Assembly: GCA_046733475.1 (NCBI GenBank)
Contig: JBKPPF010000066.1
Coordinates: 1-24,300 of the forward strand
Direction: 5' to 3'
Length of the DNA stretch: 24,300 bases
Source of the DNA: DATEOR01 sp046733475
GTDB taxonomy: Bacteria; Actinomycetota; Thermoleophilia; Gaiellales; Gaiellaceae
Below the pieces are notes generated by a model. That model did no database searches and had not been told where the DNA came from. It worked only from the letters and a program-made list of their open reading frames with translations. Position numbers and translations under genes: made by a program. This document shows, piece after piece, positions 21,854-24,300 of this stretch (positions are counted from its first letter, which is position 1; each line of letters opens with the position of its first letter).

Positions 21854-23205
21854 ACCGGCCCACCGTTCGTCCGGAGCGCGTCCAGGAGCCGGTCGGGGGG
21901 CGCCGCTTTCCTGCCGCCTTCGTCTGGGGAGCCGCGACGGCGTCGTACCAGGTCGAAGGCGCGGTGACGGCGGAGGGGCGCGGCGAGAGCATCTGGGATC
22001 GCTTCGCGCATACACCGGGGCGCGTCTGGAACGGCGACACCGGAGACGTCGCCTGCGACCATTACCACCGATTTCGCGAGGACGTCGCGCTCATGGCGGA
22101 GATCGGGCTCGATGCATACCGCTTCTCGATCGCCTGGCCGCGGGTTGTGCCGGACGGGTCCGGCGAAGTCAACCAGGCAGGCCTGGACTTCTACGACCGC
22201 CTCGTCGACGAGCTCTTGGCGAACGGGATCGAGCCCTACGCAACCCTCTATCACTGGGACCTCCCGCAGGCTCTCGAGGATGCCGGCGGCTGGCCAGTGC
22301 GTGCGACCGCAGAGGCATTCGCCCGCTACGCCGAAATCGTGGCGGCACGTCTAGGCGACCGCGTCGGCCATCTCGCGACGATCAACGAACCGTACGTCGT
22401 CGCAGAGCTCGGCTACGGCATCGGCACTCATGCTCCAGGTCGCGTCGAGCCGGAGGCCGCCCTCGCGGCAGCGCATCACCTGCTCCTCGCTCACGGGCTT
22501 GCGACCGAAGCGATCCGGACCTCGGCGCCGGGCGTCGAGGTCGGCATCGTCCTCAACCTCCACCCGAAGCACCCGGCCACGGCGCACATGCTCGACCAGG
22601 AAGCGGCGATTCTCGCGCATGAAAGGCTCAACCGCTGGTATCTCGACCCGATCGTCGGGCGCGGCTACCCGGAAGAGGCAGTGCGTGAGGCAGGCTGGCG
22701 CCGCGACGAGGTGCGGGATGGCGACCTCGACCTCATCTCGGGTCAACTCGATTTCCTCGGCGTCAACTACTACTGCCGCCACCTCGTTCGCTCGCCCCTC
22801 CTTCCCCCGGTCACGCCCGCCGGTGCCGAAGAGACCGAGATGGGATGGGAGGTCTATCCCCCGGGCCTCGTCGAAGTGCTCGAGTTCGCGGCGTCGCGTA
22901 CGGGCGATCTTCCGCTCTACGTGACGGAGAACGGCGCCGCCTACCCGCTCGACGCCACCGACGCGACGCGCGACCCAGAGCGGGTCAGCTATTTCGAGCG
23001 TCACTTCGAGGCGGCGCTTACGGCAATCGAGCAAGGGCTGCCACTTCGCGGCTATTTCGTCTGGTCACTCCTCGACAACTTCGAGTGGCCGCATGGCTAC
23101 AGCTACCGCTTCGGCATCGTCCACGTCGACTTCGACACACTCGAGCGGCGGGTTCGGGACAGTGGGAGATTCGTCTCGCGGGTGGCGAGGGGCGGACGGG
23201 CCTAG
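21850..23205 (+). CDS. GH1 beta-glucosidase (BglC-like)
   Basis: The 451-aa protein is a full-length glycoside hydrolase family 1 enzyme. The N-terminal signature FVWGAATASYQVEGA is present, the acid/base is E180 (LATINEPYV) and the nucleophile is E360 (YVTENGAAY). The glucose-site residues in YHWDLPQALED and WSLLDNFEW are also intact. It hydrolyses terminal beta-glucosides such as cellobiose with retention of configuration. With no signal peptide it is cytoplasmic, acting on sugar delivered by the transporter encoded just upstream. Its ATG overlaps the permease stop (ATGA), so it belongs to the operon. A beta-galactosidase or beta-fucosidase preference is possible within GH1. A convergent terminator follows. 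Confidence 0.93.
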   Translation: MNRPTVRPERVQEPVGGRRFPAAFVWGAATASYQVEGAVTAEGRGESIWDRFAHTPGRVWNGDTGDVACDHYHRFREDVALMAEIGLDAYRFSIAWPRVVPDGSGEVNQAGLDFYDRLVDELLANGIEPYATLYHWDLPQALEDAGGWPVRATAEAFARYAEIVAARLGDRVGHLATINEPYVVAELGYGIGTHAPGRVEPEAALAAAHHLLLAHGLATEAIRTSAPGVEVGIVLNLHPKHPATAHMLDQEAAILAHERLNRWYLDPIVGRGYPEEAVREAGWRRDEVRDGDLDLISGQLDFLGVNYYCRHLVRSPLLPPVTPAGAEETEMGWEVYPPGLVEVLEFAASRTGDLPLYVTENGAAYPLDATDATRDPERVSYFERHFEAALTAIEQGLPLRGYFVWSLLDNFEWPHGYSYRFGIVHVDFDTLERRVRDSGRFVSRVARGGRA

Positions 23206-23215
23206 AGCCTCACTC

Positions 23216-23233
23216 GCCGACCCGCCGGTCGGC
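23216..23233. terminator. Hairpin between convergent genes
   Basis: GCCGACC-CGCC-GGTCGGC is a perfect 7-bp stem in the 27-bp gap between the GH1 stop (23205) and the stop of the minus-strand gene (23233-23235). It could serve both strands; no U-tract is present. Confidence 0.5.
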
Positions 23234-24009
23234 TAACTGGCGCGGCGCAGCTGTTCCTCCACGTGCCGAAAGGCCCGGGAATCGGGCTCGAGCCTGTCGA
23301 GCGCGGCCTGGAGGCAGTAGAGCGCCTGCTCGTGACGGCCGCTTCGGCCGTGGAGGAAGCCGAGGTTCGCGAGGACCTGGCCCTCGTGATGTGCGTCGTC
23401 GATCTCGCGCAGGAGGACGACGGACGCATCGAAGTGGTCGATGGCCGCGCGCTCGTCGCCGGTGTGGGCAAGGGCGAGGGCGAGGTTGTTCAGGGTCATC
23501 GCCTCGGTGCTCGGATCGCCGGCCGAGTGTGCGATCTCGAGCGCGGCGCGGTGGGCCCCGACGGCCGCCATCGCATCGCCCTGTCGCCGCAGCTCGACCC
23601 CACGTGCGTTGAGGCGGCCTGCCTCCTTGCCCAGGTCGCGCTCGCGCAACCGCTCGCGCCGCTCGGTCTTCCGCGTGCGGAAGCCGTCGACCGGCCGGCG
23701 GGCGGCGGTGCCCACGGCGGACTGGACGGTGCCTACGGCCGACTGCACGGCGCCCGCGGAGTGGCGAAGCCTGCCTCCCCGGCGGCGCAGCGACCGTCCG
23801 ACGACGAAAGCGGCTCCTCCGCCCAACGCGAGGAGGAGCAGGACCGCGATCAGCTTCCCGAGCCCGATCACGACGAGGAAGCCGAGCACGAAGAGACCGA
23901 AACCGCCGACCGCGACCGCGCGGCGTCGCAGCTGCGCGCCCTGAGCCGTCGGCTCGAGGGCAGCGCGCGCGTTCTCAGGAATGGTCTCTCTCAAGGCGCT
24001 TGCATCCAT
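23233..24009 (-). CDS. Membrane-anchored TPR protein of unknown function
   Basis: The 258-aa protein has a short N-terminal segment, two adjacent hydrophobic stretches at about 30-70 (VAVGGFGLFVLGFLVVIGLG, then LIAVLLLLALGGGAAFVVG) and a basic linker with a small tandem repeat (VQSAVGT twice). Tetratricopeptide repeats follow from about 130 to the end (LNARGVELRRQGDAMAAVGA, TLNNLALALAHTGDERAAID, LANLGFLHGRSGRHEQAL). TPRs make protein-protein contacts; the partner is unknown. GGAGG lies 6 nt before the ATG. It is convergent with the beta-glucosidase and divergent from the gene at 24148, so is not part of the sugar operon. Confidence 0.8.
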   Translation of the reverse strand: MDASALRETIPENARAALEPTAQGAQLRRRAVAVGGFGLFVLGFLVVIGLGKLIAVLLLLALGGGAAFVVGRSLRRRGGRLRHSAGAVQSAVGTVQSAVGTAARRPVDGFRTRKTERRERLRERDLGKEAGRLNARGVELRRQGDAMAAVGAHRAALEIAHSAGDPSTEAMTLNNLALALAHTGDERAAIDHFDASVVLLREIDDAHHEGQVLANLGFLHGRSGRHEQALYCLQAALDRLEPDSRAFRHVEEQLRRAS

Positions 24010-24147
24010 CGGTTTCCTCCGGTCCGCTGTGCTCCTCCCTCAGTTCGCGGAACGGGCGTCCACACCTTTGTACCCGGACCGTCGGAGATACGCAGAAGGT
24101 AAGAAACGAAAGCGGGCCGCCACCAAGAAGTCGAAGGAGGTGGCGAT

Positions 24148-24300
24148 TTGACCTTTACACACGCAAACGACACTCGCCGCAATGACCCTGGCTACCAGGT
24201 GTTCATGTTGCTCCGTATCGGCTTCGTCGTCGCGCCGATCCTGTTCGGGCTCGACAAGTTCTTCAACTGGACGGTGGACTGGACGCAGTACCTCGCGCCC
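24148..24300 (+). CDS. DoxX-like small membrane protein (start only)
   Basis: A perfect Shine-Dalgarno AAGGAGGT (24134-24141) lies 6 nt before a TTG codon (24148-24150), and the frame stays open to the window end. The 51 visible residues read MTFTHANDTRRNDPGYQ, then VFMLLRIGFVVAPILFGLDK and FFNWTVDWTQYLAP. The hydrophobic first helix with 'R..F...P..FGLDKFF' resembles DoxX-like membrane proteins. The next in-frame ATG (24205) lies inside the first helix, so TTG is the probable start. The rest is outside the window. Confidence 0.6.
   Translation, partial: MTFTHANDTRRNDPGYQVFMLLRIGFVVAPILFGLDKFFNWTVDWTQYLAP

Overview
The window is high-GC bacterial DNA with Shine-Dalgarno-led genes and GTG/TTG starts. 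It looks like a soil actinobacterium. A zinc-ribbon/class III cyclase/AAA/TPR giant, a LAL-type LuxR ATPase, Sec-exported RTX proteins with a Cys-bracketed tail and a ceb-like sugar operon together suggest Actinomycetota, perhaps Thermoleophilia. That placement is inference from gene families; no rRNA or marker gene is present.

Layout. (1) Positions 1-334 hold the end of an ECF sigma factor with a SnoaL-like tail. (2) Positions 335-1351 are mostly gene-poor, with an aborted ORF that may be a universal-stress-protein start, a stem-loop, a 3' fragment of a tRNA-Thr and a strong terminator. (3) Positions 1352-15422 are an accessory-looking stretch. In order it holds: a secreted Ig-like/RTX protein; a 927-aa LAL regulator; a CDF-transporter pseudogene; a 1123-aa cyclase-ATPase-TPR protein; a 119-aa orphan; a proline-iminopeptidase-like hydrolase; a tRNA-Asp half; a second secreted RTX protein; a small DUF1232-like membrane protein; a possible decayed phage terminase small subunit; a second tRNA 3' end; and a small secreted Cys-rich protein. 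(4) Positions 15495-17302 hold a class III alcohol dehydrogenase and an MBL-fold hydrolase overlapping by 4 bp, consistent with thiol-dependent formaldehyde/aldehyde detoxification. (5) Positions 17395-23205 hold a LacI repressor divergent from a binding protein, two permeases and a GH1 beta-glucosidase. This matches the cebR-cebEFG-bglC plan for cello-oligosaccharide (or another beta-glucoside) uptake and cleavage, with a tandem operator between repressor and operon and no ATPase gene. (6) Positions 23233-24300 hold a membrane-anchored TPR protein and the TTG-started beginning of a DoxX-like membrane protein.

The most unusual signal is a 23-bp exact direct repeat of a tRNA 3' end at 1084-1106 and 14934-14956. 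Neither copy has a 5' tRNA half. A third tRNA 3' half (Asp, minus strand) and several decayed genes lie between them. This suggests an old tRNA-targeted integrative element, or repeated integration scars, 13.85 kb apart. No integrase is visible, so the island is a hypothesis. Other points of note are an intercistronic hairpin between the sugar-binding protein and its permeases, a LacI gene whose only good ribosome-binding site precedes an ATC codon, and a CDF gene interrupted by one in-frame TAA.
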